In this document: positions 17,467 to 25,757 of the stretch, piece after piece
How positions within the stretch are numbered: position 1 is the stretch's first letter
How the letters are laid out: each line of letters starts with the position of its first letter
Virus record (IMG/VR): IMGVR_UViG_3300036761_001135
Span: 62,001 to 126,000 of that record
DNA from: a virus
Length of the DNA stretch: 64,000 nucleotides
Reading direction: 5' to 3' (one strand)
Notes under the pieces: generated by a model
Databases searched by the model: none
What the model was told of the DNA's origin: nothing
Seen by the model: only the letters and a program-made list of their open reading frames with translations
Made by a program: the position numbers and the translations under genes

Positions 17467-18243
17467 ATGACGACCATGAACGATCTGTTTGAGAGCATGG
17501 AGACTGCCCAGGATGAGGCGGAGTTCTTCGATGCGATCCTTGAGGCCGACGACGATCTCCTGGACGAGGTGTTCGACGAGGAAGACGTGGAGCGCCTGGA
17601 GATCTTTGCCCAGCTCATTGGTGCGGCAGAGGCCGGGGCGCTATCCGAAGACCAGGACGACATGTTGGAGGGTTTTCGGAGTTGGATGGCCAAGAAGAAG
17701 ACGCAGATTGCGGGCAAGCTGCCGCCGGGCGCGAAGATGGTGTTCGGCAAGATCGTGAAGGGCGGCAAGGTGGTGGGGGGAGCGGCCAAGAAGGCCGTGG
17801 CGGGGGCGCAGAAGGCGGTCCAGAAGGGTGTGGCGGCCAAGCGGGCGGTGCAGGGCGCGGCGTATCGGTTCACGGACGCGGGCAAGAAGGCCCATGCGGC
17901 GGCGAAGAAGGTGGCGGACACCAAGGGGCGCAAGGCGGGGGACGCGGCGTGGAAGGCTTCCAGGGAAACCTACAAGAAGCACATCAAGGGTGGCGAGAGC
18001 CATACCTATGCCACGGCGCAGGCGCAGAAGGCTGCGTCCCGATTCGGCGGGGAAAAGTCGAAGGCGAAGGCCAAGCCGACCGCTCCTGTGGAGGTCGAAA
18101 AACCCAAGCCGAAGGCTGGGAAGGGCACTCGGAAGAAGACGTCGGTTGCTCCACCCCCTGCGGCAGAGGCACCAGTGAAGAAGACGCGGAAGCGCAAGCC
18201 GAAGATGGAAGACGTGTTTGCCTATGTGCAGGCCGAAGCATAG
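17467..18243 (+). CDS. Tagged histone-like basic protein with acidic N-terminal region
   Basis: 258 aa. Tag MTTMNDLFESMETAQ. Residues 1-68 are strongly acidic; from about 75 the protein is Lys/Ala-rich with AAKKA repeats, ending in a Pro/Lys tail, like histone H1 or bacterial histone-like proteins. Possible prohead-protease sites of the (I/L/M)xE type: ILE-A (24-27) and MLE-G (66-69). The second would release the basic part from the acidic part. A packaged DNA-binding protein is the simplest reading (inference). Confidence 0.65.
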   Translation: MTTMNDLFESMETAQDEAEFFDAILEADDDLLDEVFDEEDVERLEIFAQLIGAAEAGALSEDQDDMLEGFRSWMAKKKTQIAGKLPPGAKMVFGKIVKGGKVVGGAAKKAVAGAQKAVQKGVAAKRAVQGAAYRFTDAGKKAHAAAKKVADTKGRKAGDAAWKASRETYKKHIKGGESHTYATAQAQKAASRFGGEKSKAKAKPTAPVEVEKPKPKAGKGTRKKTSVAPPPAAEAPVKKTRKRKPKMEDVFAYVQAEA

Positions 18244-18245
18244 AC

Positions 18246-18261
18246 GCGAACCTGGGTTCGC
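18246..18261. repeat. Dispersed palindrome copy 3
   Basis: GCGAACCTGGGTTCGC, 2 bp after the stop at 18243 and immediately before GGAGG of the next gene. Confidence 0.85.
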
Positions 18262-18273
18262 CTGGAGGATGAT

Positions 18274-18588
18274 ATGACGACGATGCGGACACTGATCGGG
18301 CGGTTGGAAGAGGGTTCGGATCTGACCGAGCGTGCGGAGATCTTGATCAAGGGCGATATGCAGGCGGTCAAGAAGAGCATCATAGATGCCGTCATGGACA
18401 AGATTGCCATGTCTGGCGTGTATCTCGTGGTGGAAATCAGCCACGACGGCAAGCGGTTTAAGGTGTCTGGAACGGTTAGCGGGGTGGCGGATTTTATTGC
18501 TAGATCCAAGCCTCCGGTTGAGGATGTCAAGATCGTGGAGATCTCGACGGATCGCAACTGGACGCGGAGCAAAGCCGAAGAGGTGTGA
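18274..18588 (+). CDS. Tagged small cargo candidate
   Basis: 104 aa. Tag MTTMRTLIGRLEEGSD, with LEE-G at 11-14 a possible cleavage point. The rest is a small alpha/beta domain (VYLVVEIS, FKVSGTVSG, VKIVEIS). No family recognised. It is flanked by palindrome copy 3 and, 3 bp downstream, by the next tagged gene. Confidence 0.6.
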   Translation: MTTMRTLIGRLEEGSDLTERAEILIKGDMQAVKKSIIDAVMDKIAMSGVYLVVEISHDGKRFKVSGTVSGVADFIARSKPPVEDVKIVEISTDRNWTRSKAEEV

Positions 18589-18591
18589 CCC

Positions 18592-19185
18592 ATGACGACG
18601 ATGCGACGACTATCCGGCCTGTTGACCGAGGCGACCATGAAGCGGCAGGGCCAGATCTTGCCGACCGAGCAGCGGGACTACGGGTACTTCGGGCGGATCG
18701 AGTTCCGGTTTGAAAATGCGGACGAGATCTGGGCGGAGACGTTTCGCATGATCATGTCTGAGATGCCAGACGTATCTTCGGCGGCGATTCGGAACTACCT
18801 GGACTCGAAGAGTGGGATGAACTTTGGCGATCTGGTGGCGGCGGAATTGAAGGACACGTTGCCGACCCCGGATACGGCTGCGTATGGCCGGGTGTTCAAT
18901 CCCAGGATGGCGGACGTGAAGCGCATCGTGGCGTCTGTGTTTGGAAAAACTGCCTGGGTACGGAAGCACATCGAGGCGTATGCCAAGGACCAGGACAGCA
19001 CCACCAGCGGGACGATGTCGGACATTGGCCGGTGGGTGAACGCCGCTGTCGATGCGTTTGAGCTAGCACAGGACCAGGAGAAGAAGAAGAACTGGAAACA
19101 GCGGGATGCGGCTCTGCACAGCTTGCAGAAGGCGGCGGACCAGTTGCTTACAACGTCCCGTGCTTGGATGGCGCAGCGTAGGTAA
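18592..19185 (+). CDS. Tagged cargo paralog A (RQGQILPTE family)
   Basis: 197 aa. Tag MTTMRRLSGLLTEATM, then KRQGQILPTE, a helical body, and a C-terminal KKNWKQRDAALHSLQKAAD ending SRAWMAQRR. The gene at 19234 shares the post-tag motif, the overall plan and the C-terminal ending, so the two are tandem paralogs. Function unknown. Confidence 0.6.
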   Translation: MTTMRRLSGLLTEATMKRQGQILPTEQRDYGYFGRIEFRFENADEIWAETFRMIMSEMPDVSSAAIRNYLDSKSGMNFGDLVAAELKDTLPTPDTAAYGRVFNPRMADVKRIVASVFGKTAWVRKHIEAYAKDQDSTTSGTMSDIGRWVNAAVDAFELAQDQEKKKNWKQRDAALHSLQKAADQLLTTSRAWMAQRR

Positions 19186-19202
19186 CAGGCAGCGGAGTAG
19201 AC

Positions 19203-19218
19203 ACGAACCTGGGTTCGC
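19203..19218. repeat. Dispersed palindrome copy 4
   Basis: ACGAACCTGGGTTCGC (one arm-end mismatch) between the paralogs at 18592 and 19234, just before their ribosome binding site GAAGGAG. Confidence 0.8.
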
Positions 19219-19233
19219 CTGAAGGAGATCGGC

Positions 19234-19854
19234 ATGGGAAATCTAGGACGGCTAGGCATTCGATTGATGAACGAGTCCTACGGGATCTTTTCGAATGCAA
19301 AAGTGGTGCGCCAGGGGCAGATTCTTCCGACGGAGAATACGTTTAATGGGTACTACGGCGCTCTGGACCATGTGTTGGGGGATATGAAGGCTGCGACCCG
19401 CGTTTGGAACGAGACGTTTTCGATTCTCATATCGGCATATCCAGATGTCGATTCTCAATCCATCAGGGATTTCCTTGATGGAGATGGTGGCCGTCGCTTG
19501 GGAGATGTCGTGATCGACGGATTCATTGACAACATGGGTGCCGCCTATGATTCGCTGGATGAGCATCCGGTCATCGCTCCCGAAGCTGCACGCATGAAGA
19601 GAATGCTATCGGCAGAGATCGCCAGACAGAAGTGGATTTCGAAGGAACTGGAACAATCTCCAATGAGTTCCACAAATGGTTCTTTGAAGAGCGTGGAGTC
19701 AGTGTTGGATCGGGCGAACTACGTTTGGGATGTGGTTAGGTCAGAGGAACAGAAGAAAAACTGGAAAGAGCGAGACAAGGCCATGCACGATCTTCAGAAG
19801 ACGGCAGATGTGCTGTCCACTGTTTCTCGGGCCTGGATGGCACAGAGGAGGTAG
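19234..19854 (+). CDS. Cargo paralog B (RQGQILPTE family), divergent tag
   Basis: 206 aa. Begins MGNLGRLGIRLMNESYG, a diverged version of the tag, then VRQGQILPTE and the same architecture as the gene at 18592, with KKNWKERDKAMHDLQKTAD and the terminal SRAWMAQRR. The first third is less GC-rich than paralog A. Ribosome binding site AAGGAG. Function unknown. Confidence 0.6.
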   Translation: MGNLGRLGIRLMNESYGIFSNAKVVRQGQILPTENTFNGYYGALDHVLGDMKAATRVWNETFSILISAYPDVDSQSIRDFLDGDGGRRLGDVVIDGFIDNMGAAYDSLDEHPVIAPEAARMKRMLSAEIARQKWISKELEQSPMSSTNGSLKSVESVLDRANYVWDVVRSEEQKKNWKERDKAMHDLQKTADVLSTVSRAWMAQRR

Positions 19855-19858
19855 GGCT

Positions 19859-20197
19859 ATGACGACAATGCGAGACATTTTTGAGTCAGTTAGGTACATG
19901 CGTATCTTGAATTTATTGGGTGGTATTGAGGGTTTGGAGTCGGCCATCAAGGCGTCGAATTTCCAGGAGATGGCTGGGAGTCCAGGTGTTGAATTCAGGT
20001 TTGTCGTAGCGAACAAGAGCGGACATGCCACCATCTTCTGGCAGGACATGGCACCGAAGGGGGGGTACTACGTGATTGAGCTACGGAAGTCGGTGTCGTC
20101 CAGTGAGCCCTATGATGTTGGGGATCGGATATCCGAGGGGGACTTGCGGAAAGAATTTTACAAAATGGTAGGTGTGCCAGCGCCTAAACAAGGCTAA
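19859..20197 (+). CDS. Tagged small cargo candidate
   Basis: 112 aa. Tag MTTMRDIFESVRYMRIL. The body has a short helix pair, then beta strands (VEFRFVVANKSGHATIFW, YYVIELRKSV). Start 4 bp after the previous stop, with GAGG before it. No family recognised. Confidence 0.55.
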   Translation: MTTMRDIFESVRYMRILNLLGGIEGLESAIKASNFQEMAGSPGVEFRFVVANKSGHATIFWQDMAPKGGYYVIELRKSVSSSEPYDVGDRISEGDLRKEFYKMVGVPAPKQG

Positions 20198-20218
20198 CCG
20201 ATGAGCGGAGGCAGTGTC

Positions 20219-20524
20219 ATGACGAAAATGAGATCATTGATTGGAGAATTGTCAGAGGTTGTTTCGCCAATGAGGAAATCAGCTTTTACAAAAATGATCA
20301 ACAAAGGAGACAGGGGTGACGTTGTCATCTTGGATTTTGATTCCATACGAAGGCTGGAAACTAACTGCAACAAACTTGCAGATCAAATCAGTGAATTGAA
20401 AGACATTGTTCATGACGGAGTAGATTCTAATGATGCAGCGCAGATGCGAAAATACAAGATGTTGTTTAAGGATATGAAGGATGTGAAGGTTGAGATGGAT
20501 GTATTATGGAGTGCGTTGCTTTGA
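20219..20524 (+). CDS. Tagged small cargo candidate, AT-richer body
   Basis: 101 aa. Tag MTKMRSLIGELSEVVSP. ATG 20219 is preferred over 20201 because GGAGG lies 7 bp upstream and the tag then starts at residue 1. The body is helical and coiled-coil-like (CNKLADQISELKDIVHDG). The gene is visibly AT-richer than its neighbours, suggesting recent acquisition. Confidence 0.55.
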   Translation: MTKMRSLIGELSEVVSPMRKSAFTKMINKGDRGDVVILDFDSIRRLETNCNKLADQISELKDIVHDGVDSNDAAQMRKYKMLFKDMKDVKVEMDVLWSALL

Positions 20525-20543
20525 TCTATTCTGAGGTGATATT

Positions 20544-20711
20544 ATGACGACGATGTGGGACATATTCGAGGCGATATCGAAGAAGATCGGTCCCGACAAG
20601 TTTGAGTTCAAGGGCAAGAAGGGTCACTGGCGCACGGTGCGTGGGAGCCAGGTCTTCTTTCCAGATGACGGGTCTGAGCCCATGGGCCTTCCGAAGGCCA
20701 TGCGGAGGTAG
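20544..20711 (+). CDS. Short tagged protein
   Basis: 55 aa. ATG 20544 after GAGGTGAT. Begins MTTMWDIFEAISKKIGPDK (IFE-A at 7-10 a possible cleavage site), then a 35-residue basic body with FKGKKGHWRTVRGSQVFFP. Only the tag links it to the block; it may encode little more than a tag plus a peptide. Confidence 0.55.
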   Translation: MTTMWDIFEAISKKIGPDKFEFKGKKGHWRTVRGSQVFFPDDGSEPMGLPKAMRR

Positions 20712-20719
20712 GGTCACTG

Positions 20720-21157
20720 ATGGATGAACGGGCACAGGTTGCGGCGGGTCTCTTGGATCGCGTGCGGGCGATGCTGCGGGAGCGTCGCCTGACGGCTAAG
20801 GAGGCCCCACAGCCGCGCCCGAGCCAGGGGGCTGCTCGTGCTACGGCTCGCTTATGGGCGCCGCTTCTGGGGACGAACAAGCGCCCTGTGGGGGAGGTGC
20901 GCGTGGTGGTCATCGTGCCGAACGATCCGGCGGAGGCGGCGGACGTGCATGTGCGGTGGTCGCGGGCGGGCTTTGGGTTCTGGTACGTGAAGACGGCGGA
21001 CGTGGGGGTGGTGGGGGAGGCCGAGGACGCGGACCTCGCAGCGGTGGAGATGATCCTGACGGCGGTGGGCTGGACGGCGTCGGGATCGGTCCCGTTGCGG
21101 TCGATGAATATGATGTTCCCCAAGGTGCGCCGGAGCGTGAGCGACGTAGCGCGATAA
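20720..21157 (+). CDS. Hypothetical protein within the cargo block
   Basis: 145 aa, GC-rich. The N terminus (MDERAQVAAGLLDRVRAML) is an amphipathic helix but lacks the MTTMR signature. A beta-rich body follows (VRVVVIVPNDP, GFGFWYVKTADVGVV). No family recognised and no strong ribosome binding site beyond GAGG. Confidence 0.5.
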   Translation: MDERAQVAAGLLDRVRAMLRERRLTAKEAPQPRPSQGAARATARLWAPLLGTNKRPVGEVRVVVIVPNDPAEAADVHVRWSRAGFGFWYVKTADVGVVGEAEDADLAAVEMILTAVGWTASGSVPLRSMNMMFPKVRRSVSDVAR

Positions 21158-21167
21158 GGAGTGAGCC

Positions 21168-21623
21168 ATGGCAACGATGCGAACATTGGTGAAGGACATG
21201 AGGGCGCTGGTCGAGGGCGGCGTGGTAGAGGAACGTGGCCACATGGGCCTGTCCGAGGGACGGATCGACGAGGCCAGCATCTACTCCAAGGGTTCGTGGA
21301 TGATGTACGAGCAGCAGGCGCAGGAGATGTTTCTGAAGGCTGCGATTCCAGGAATCGAGAAGCTTGCGGGTAGCAAGGGAGACGTCAAGGTGGAGGTGTC
21401 TGGTTCCACCGTGATGTTAACCTACGATGGTGAAGACGCCAGCGATTTCTCACTGGAGTTCACGGCCTACATGAGAATCAACGAGCGAACTGTCGATATA
21501 GGCGCGACGGTCGTGAGCGCACAGGTAAAGGGCCAGAAGTTGCCCATGAAGACGATCCAGAAGGGCGACGTCACGCCACAGGATGTGGTTAATATGTTTG
21601 CGGACGTGTTCGGAAGACATTGA
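21168..21623 (+). CDS. Tagged cargo candidate
   Basis: 151 aa. Tag MATMRTLVKDMRALVEGG, with LVE-G at 14-17 a possible cleavage site. Body alpha/beta (VKVEVSGSTVMLTY, FSLEFTAYM). No enzymatic motif seen. Confidence 0.6.
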   Translation: MATMRTLVKDMRALVEGGVVEERGHMGLSEGRIDEASIYSKGSWMMYEQQAQEMFLKAAIPGIEKLAGSKGDVKVEVSGSTVMLTYDGEDASDFSLEFTAYMRINERTVDIGATVVSAQVKGQKLPMKTIQKGDVTPQDVVNMFADVFGRH

Positions 21624-21665
21624 TATATTGTTAAATTCGGCGATTGAACTGTGAAAGAGTGAATC

Positions 21666-22250
21666 ATGGCAACGATGCGAACCTTATTCGAGGCGGTCGA
21701 GGAGCGGGAGTGGATCTTGGATCGTCCCTGGACGGTGGGGGCGTCGGCGTATCAGGCAGCCTTGAACGTCCATGAGCCGTGGGTCGCCGAGATCAGTCCG
21801 ATGCAGTACGCGCACATGAGCAAGAGTGCCAAGGCGCAGTACGACAAGAAGCGGGCGGGGGAGTGGGAGGCGTCGGCGGCGGCGAAGGACAAGTGGCGGC
21901 AGGCGGTGTTGCAGGCGTTTGCCGAGGGGAAGTTCCAGCGCAAGGACGCGGACGTACATCCTGACGCCGACATGGCGATCTTCCTGGCGCAGCAGGCGGC
22001 GGAGAAGGCGGTTGCGGCGGCGCAGGCCAAGGAGCGCGGACGGGAGAACGCCATTACGCGGGCCGACCAGGTGAAGGTGGGCGACACGGTCTGGGTGGTG
22101 CTCTCGGGCAGCTACCAGACGGTGACCAAGGTCTCGCAGAAGTCCGTGGTGTTGACGGGCAAGTTCGGGCCGATGAAGGTCACGATGTCGGAGAAGTCGC
22201 CGCAGTTGAACTGGAAGAGCTACAATGACCTGCACGGCAAGCAGGGATAG
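21666..22250 (+). CDS. Tagged cargo candidate with C-terminal SH3/KOW-like segment
   Basis: 194 aa. Tag MATMRTLFEAVEEREWIL, with LFE-A at 7-10. An Ala/Lys/Glu helical middle is followed by a C-terminal beta segment (VKVGDTVWVVLSGSYQTV, VVLTGKFGPMKVTM) with the rhythm of an SH3-like or KOW domain. Role unknown. Confidence 0.6.
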   Translation: MATMRTLFEAVEEREWILDRPWTVGASAYQAALNVHEPWVAEISPMQYAHMSKSAKAQYDKKRAGEWEASAAAKDKWRQAVLQAFAEGKFQRKDADVHPDADMAIFLAQQAAEKAVAAAQAKERGRENAITRADQVKVGDTVWVVLSGSYQTVTKVSQKSVVLTGKFGPMKVTMSEKSPQLNWKSYNDLHGKQG

Positions 22251-22259
22251 GATAGGAAC

Positions 22260-22670
22260 ATGACGATGAGAACCTTGATCGAGCAGATCGAGCGGGAGAT
22301 GGAAGAGGCGGGCGACCTGCCGGAACATCTTCAAAGCGAAGGTTTCGTCGGATGGGGCAACCTAGAGCAAGGGTTGCCAGTCATAGATCCCAGCCGTTTC
22401 AATACACTAGACAAGACCTATAAATTGCTAGACAAAACGATAAAACCACTTGAGAAACTACATCGAGAAATTGTAAAGGCTAAAGATGAGCTGAAAGATT
22501 ACAATCCAAAGGCATATCGTCATGGCGAAAGTGATACGTTGATGTATAATGCAATGTCGCATTTGTCATATCTTGGAGATGCGACAATGAAACATATAAG
22601 TCTAGTCTATGATGTCTTGATGATCTTGCATAAGGCTGGAGAGGCTGCGATGCCACAACCGAGGGATTGA
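22260..22670 (+). CDS. Tagged cargo candidate with AT-rich body
   Basis: 136 aa. Tag MTMRTLIEQIEREMEEAGDL (MEE-A at 15-18). The first ~100 bp are GC-rich like the other tags; the body from about 22380 is clearly AT-rich. Body helical (LDKTYKLLDKTIKPLEKL). The composition break inside one gene suggests a conserved tag joined to an imported body. Confidence 0.6.
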   Translation: MTMRTLIEQIEREMEEAGDLPEHLQSEGFVGWGNLEQGLPVIDPSRFNTLDKTYKLLDKTIKPLEKLHREIVKAKDELKDYNPKAYRHGESDTLMYNAMSHLSYLGDATMKHISLVYDVLMILHKAGEAAMPQPRD

Positions 22671-22688
22671 GAAATACAGGAGAGAGCC

Positions 22689-22955
22689 ATGACGATGCGC
22701 GCCTTGATCGAGCAGTTGGAGCAGATGGCCATGTTGGAAGATGTGGCAAAGCTAGTACGCATGACATCGACGATTAGGATTGCTGTCGTCAAGGAAGGCC
22801 AGATTGTTGGCTGGTATCGAAGTATAAAAGTGGCGTCAAGACATGGCAAAGAGTTGTACTCAGTTTTGATTGATTCTCTGATTCCAGGGAAAGATCCTGA
22901 CAAGATTTCATCCTATGTAATCGCCAAGGATGTACCGGCTTGGGACCAAGATTGA
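22689..22955 (+). CDS. Tagged small cargo candidate
   Basis: 88 aa. Tag MTMRALIEQLEQMAMLED after AGGAGAG. A short beta-rich body follows (IRIAVVKEGQIVGWY, LYSVLIDSL), less GC-rich than the tag. Function unknown. Confidence 0.6.
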   Translation: MTMRALIEQLEQMAMLEDVAKLVRMTSTIRIAVVKEGQIVGWYRSIKVASRHGKELYSVLIDSLIPGKDPDKISSYVIAKDVPAWDQD

Positions 22956-22966
22956 GAGGTTAGGTG

Positions 22967-23383
22967 ATGACGATGCGCACCCTGATCGAGCGGTTTGAAG
23001 GGATCATGGAGGCCCGCAGTGCGAATGTCGCCATCAGGCAGATAGCGGAGTTGTCCATGGAAATTCGTGCGATCCCGCGTGTTCGATCCAACGAGATTGC
23101 GCTTGAGGACAGGAACACGGCGGAGGACGTCTATCGCAATGCCCGGCGGATCGCCGACCGAGTCTTTTCCGGTCTCCTGGACGTTGGGAACGACGAGCTT
23201 GCCCACGAAATTGAGGACATAGCTACCGACATGGATGCCGCTTACAAGGCGTTCGAGTCGGCGTGGATGAGGGTGCGAAAGGCTGGCACCACGGCATCGG
23301 ATCCATCTGCTGTGGTGGAGAGTTATGAGCGTCTACGGGGGCAGGTGGATCGTTTGAAGAAAGCCATTGGAGGGATCGGATGA
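22967..23383 (+). CDS. Tagged helical cargo candidate
   Basis: 138 aa. Tag MTMRTLIERFEGIMEARSAN, with IME-A at 13-16: the clearest (I/L)xE-A match. Body all-helical, charged. ATGA overlap with the next gene. Function unknown. Confidence 0.6.
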   Translation: MTMRTLIERFEGIMEARSANVAIRQIAELSMEIRAIPRVRSNEIALEDRNTAEDVYRNARRIADRVFSGLLDVGNDELAHEIEDIATDMDAAYKAFESAWMRVRKAGTTASDPSAVVESYERLRGQVDRLKKAIGGIG

Positions 23384-23988
23384 GGCACTTGATCGAGCGA
23401 ATGGAACGGATCATGGAGGCCCGTGGCACGGAGGTGCTCGTGAAGGAGCTGCCGGACGTGCTGCGCAAGGCGTTGAAGGACGTTGGCTACCGGAGCCGGG
23501 ACATCGCCGTGGTGCCGCAGGCGCTGGTCAGCCTGAACCCCTACGCGGGGGACGGGGAGCGGGGCTTCGCGGTATTGGTGAACTTGTCCACGGGCGCGAC
23601 CAAGACGGTGCAGGGCGACTGGGGCGGGTACAGCCCGGTTGGGAAGCCCTCCATCGACCAGGATCGGGGCGAGCATCCGCTGCCAAGGGACGGCGTGGCC
23701 ATCGTGGGGTCGAGTGGCGGGCGGGGCACCTACGCGACGATTTACGTGCATCCAGACAGCGTGGTGCCGTTGCTGCCGGGGGACGTGGAGATGACGGACC
23801 GCGAGGCGGGCATCCTGCGGAGCATGGCGATGACGTCGAGCTATCGCAAGGAGCTGTTCGCGGACATGAAGGTGCAGACGAGCGAGGTAGACGCGCTGAT
23901 CGAGCGTGGCTGGATTGCACGGAACAAGGCCGGGGCGTTGAGTCTGACAACGGCGGGCAAGAACGCGGCGGCGTCTGCTCACAAGTGA
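23380..23988 (+). CDS. Tagged protein with C-terminal winged-helix-like domain
   Basis: 202 aa. Tag MRHLIERMERIMEARGTE (IME-A at 11-14). The middle is beta-rich (GFAVLVNLSTGATKTVQ). Residues about 143-200 (ILRSMAMTSSY, VDALIERGWIARNKAG, LSLTTAGKNAA) have the spacing of a winged-helix DNA-binding domain. A tagged putative DNA-binding protein fits a packaged effector or nucleoid role, but this is inference. Confidence 0.6.
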   Translation: MRHLIERMERIMEARGTEVLVKELPDVLRKALKDVGYRSRDIAVVPQALVSLNPYAGDGERGFAVLVNLSTGATKTVQGDWGGYSPVGKPSIDQDRGEHPLPRDGVAIVGSSGGRGTYATIYVHPDSVVPLLPGDVEMTDREAGILRSMAMTSSYRKELFADMKVQTSEVDALIERGWIARNKAGALSLTTAGKNAAASAHK

Positions 23989-24000
23989 AAGAGGTAAGAG

Positions 24001-24336
24001 ATGGCACGGAGCATGAAGAGTCTAATCGAGGGAATGCAGAAGATAATGGAGGCCCAGCTTCCCGGAGGGGATCATGGCCGACCAAGAAGAATTGTGAAGA
24101 TGGCAGCGGAACAGATGCAAAGCAGTGAAGGAAAAGATTGGTTACTGCGCGACGAAAGAGGAACATGGGAGAAAGAAGCTACTCGACTTATAGATCAAGT
24201 GAAGGAAAAGGCAGAACAGCACGGGTTGAGTGATTCCGATGTTGATGAGCAGATTGCAACATATTTGTCTATAATGGTTTTGCAGACTCTTATTAATGAT
24301 GCAAAGAAGGGATCAAGGAAAAGAGCAAAGAAGTGA
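24001..24336 (+). CDS. Tagged cargo candidate with AT-rich body
   Basis: 111 aa. Tag MARSMKSLIEGMQKIMEAQL (IME-A at 15-18). After about 80 bp the composition turns AT-rich. Body helical and Lys-rich, ending KKGSRKRAKK. Same tag/body composition break as at 22260. Confidence 0.6.
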   Translation: MARSMKSLIEGMQKIMEAQLPGGDHGRPRRIVKMAAEQMQSSEGKDWLLRDERGTWEKEATRLIDQVKEKAEQHGLSDSDVDEQIATYLSIMVLQTLINDAKKGSRKRAKK

Positions 24337-24398
24337 ACTTTGGAATATGTCATGAAATTGGACAAGAACGCGGCTTCGGCTGCGCACGGACGGTGAGG

Positions 24399-25757
24399 AT
24401 GGACAGCATGGGTTCACTGATCTTGTTGGTGGAGCATCGCATGCTCACGGAAGAGACAATGGCCGTGACCCCGGCGTTGATTGCCAAGCTGCGTAAAGAC
24501 TTCCTCGTGCTCATGGGCAATGTGTCCAGGGTGGACACGGCAGAGAAGCTGACGACCTTCAGGTTGGGCGTGAAGACATTCAGCGATCTGCTAGAGCGCA
24601 TCATGATCACGGCCAACGAGTATCTGGTAGATGTGGCGCAGTTAGCAGAGTTGAAGTTTGACAATGCGTTGGCGTCGGATGCCCGTTACTTGGCGGACCA
24701 CATGAGCGATGCGTGGAAGCTGCACGAAGAGCTGATCGTGCCTGGACCGAGTTTGGAGTCCCTTGTTCGTGATGCTGCTGGGAATAGCTATCATCTTGGC
24801 ATGGTGAATGAGCGATACCTATCTCGCTTTACGAGTAAGGCGAAGAAGTGGGACAGCGCAGTACGGCGGGTGGCGCCCAAGGCATGGAAGTGGCTTGAGA
24901 GCGCGGCTACGACTGTTGCTAAGGGCGCGGCATATGGTGGACGAGGGGCGCTAAAGATTGATCGCGGCATTGGGACATTGCGTGAAATGGCTGGGTTCAA
25001 GGTGCGGTTGGACGGGTTCGTGGGGAGTGATTTCGAGGTAGAGGGAGTGCAGAAGTTCGAGCGTGGGTTGCAGTTATTCCGCCAGTTGGCGAGCGCTCGA
25101 TTTCCTGCGCTGCTGCGGAACACCACGCCGTTTGTGTTGGTTTTCTCTGGCGATCCTTCCGGTGGAAAAAATGCAGCGGGTTGGACTGCGCAAGCCATTT
25201 TCGTTTCCTCCGCTGGAATGCATAAGGACGCTAAGGGGATCGCACATTTGATGGCCCACGAGCTAGGGCACGGGATCTATCAAAACTACCTGAGTGGTGA
25301 GGCGCAGAACGCTTGGTTCTCGTTCATTAGAGGAAACACGGATCCGATAGATTTGCGGCAAGTTCTCAAGGACATTGGCGATGACGGGTGGATTCATGAG
25401 CCGAACGTCTACAAGTCCGACCCGATTCGGTGGTTGCAGGTTCGCGGGCTAGGTCAGGATAAGCGTTATCGGTTTGAGCGCGGCGAGGACATCCGTCGTT
25501 GGATCGAGGGTGGTGGCGACCCGGTGGTCCAGGTGACACGTCATCAGGTCACGGCCTATGCGAATACGAATCCCGAGGAGGCGTTTTGTGAGGCGCTGGG
25601 GATGCTTGTGGCCTATGGTCCGAAGACGGTGCTCCCAGAGGTGCGCCAGATGCTGGGCCTTTTACTGCCGCAGCTCAAGACCGAGAGCGTTGAGTTGGGC
25701 GCGTTATTGGTGCGGCTAGAATCGGTGGGCAACGCGGCAGTCGCTCACGGACAATGA
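24399..25757 (+). CDS. Tagged zinc metallopeptidase (HExxH)
   Basis: About 452 aa. Start at ATG 24399 chosen because MDSMGSLILLVEHRMLTEE then aligns with the block tag; ATG 24408 has better ribosome binding site spacing, and 24333 is also in frame. HELGH at residues 287-291 gives the zinc ligands and catalytic Glu. NPEEAFCEALG at about 391-401 probably supplies the third (Glu) ligand as in gluzincins. A hydrophobic/basic helical segment (AATTVAKGAAYGG) lies near 170. If packaged, it could act on host proteins or on virion parts; substrate unknown. Confidence 0.65.
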   Translation: MDSMGSLILLVEHRMLTEETMAVTPALIAKLRKDFLVLMGNVSRVDTAEKLTTFRLGVKTFSDLLERIMITANEYLVDVAQLAELKFDNALASDARYLADHMSDAWKLHEELIVPGPSLESLVRDAAGNSYHLGMVNERYLSRFTSKAKKWDSAVRRVAPKAWKWLESAATTVAKGAAYGGRGALKIDRGIGTLREMAGFKVRLDGFVGSDFEVEGVQKFERGLQLFRQLASARFPALLRNTTPFVLVFSGDPSGGKNAAGWTAQAIFVSSAGMHKDAKGIAHLMAHELGHGIYQNYLSGEAQNAWFSFIRGNTDPIDLRQVLKDIGDDGWIHEPNVYKSDPIRWLQVRGLGQDKRYRFERGEDIRRWIEGGGDPVVQVTRHQVTAYANTNPEEAFCEALGMLVAYGPKTVLPEVRQMLGLLLPQLKTESVELGALLVRLESVGNAAVAHGQ

